Source: a bacterium
Lineage (GTDB): Bacteria; Patescibacteriota; Microgenomatia; UBA1406; GWC2-37-13
DNA: 64,000 bases
Assembly: GCA_029573715.1 (NCBI GenBank)
Contig: JAKQDR010000172.1
Location: 1 to 64,000, forward strand
Direction of reading: 5' to 3'
Each line of letters opens with the position of its first letter. The first letter of the stretch is position 1. Both the position numbers and the translations under genes were made by a program. This document shows positions 63,969-64,000 of this stretch, piece by piece. The notes beneath the pieces were generated by a model that was given only the letters and a program-made list of their open reading frames with translations, was not told where the DNA came from and ran no database searches.

Positions 63969-64000
63969 ATGAGCATTGTACTCTGAACTTTGTATTCTCT

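Overview
The window reads as a chromosome segment from a Candidate Phyla Radiation (Patescibacteria-like) bacterium. This placement is by gene content and style, not by a marker tree. The features behind it are short compact genes, very few Shine-Dalgarno sequences, Thr/Pro-rich surface proteins with one C-terminal membrane anchor, a stomatin/NfeD pair, a four-helix-bundle S23-type gene, many ORFans, and a fermentative core with no respiratory genes. TGA is an ordinary stop codon (for example at the end of pyk), so the recoding lineages are excluded. There is no rRNA, CRISPR array, prophage or insertion sequence. One tRNA (Pro, CGG) is present.

Layout. 0.1-8.3 kb: unknown genes, Nudix, HIT, a flippase, YebC, pyruvate kinase and LepA. 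8.3-8.7 kb: a repeat-rich spacer. 8.7-13.5 kb (minus): HD protein, Thr/Pro-rich surface protein, miaA, folD. 13.6-18.8 kb: gyrA-ppa-gyrB. 19.3-25.2 kb: rplL, rplJ, rpmE, a second surface protein, a release factor lacking domain 1, a MazG-like gene and hisS. 25.2-30.0 kb: cupin, HtrA, a C-terminal processing protease, and rpsF-ssb-rpsR. 30.1-33.4 kb: a GT-C glycosyltransferase and a SIMPL protein. 33.4-35.5 kb: a phenylalanine operon (DAHP synthase, prephenate dehydratase, chorismate mutase) behind a complete phenylalanine attenuator. 36-43 kb: ADP-forming acetyl-CoA synthetase, PflA and PflB, which together give pyruvate to formate plus acetate plus ATP. 43-51 kb: SPFH/NfeD, small unknown genes, then an operon (ATP-grasp-like protein, aspartoacylase-like hydrolase, class IV aminotransferase) behind two tandem attenuators whose leader peptides carry Val, Ile and Leu codons. 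51-60 kb: cysS, an acyltransferase, and GGPP synthase, phytoene synthase and phytoene desaturase (carotenoid route). 60-64 kb: small enzymes, tRNA-Pro with a broken partial copy beside it, a Fic protein and an S23-type protein.

The most interesting signals are in the RNA leaders. Three ribosome-mediated transcription attenuators can be drawn base by base: one for Phe and two in tandem for branched-chain amino acids. Each has a short leader ORF, a competing antiterminator and a GC-rich terminator with a U-tract. The Phe leader ORF and the first branched-chain leader ORF start at, or within a base of, the expected transcription start. The same arrangement (TATAAT or TACAAT, 5-7 bases, then ATG) recurs at folD, cysS, crtI, the GGPP synthase gene, fic and two ORFans, so leaderless expression looks like a general mode here. 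The Phe operon's prephenate dehydratase has no ACT domain, so attenuation may replace allosteric control.

Limits: everything was read by eye. Family calls rest on recognised motifs, and RNA pairings were checked base by base but not folded by software.
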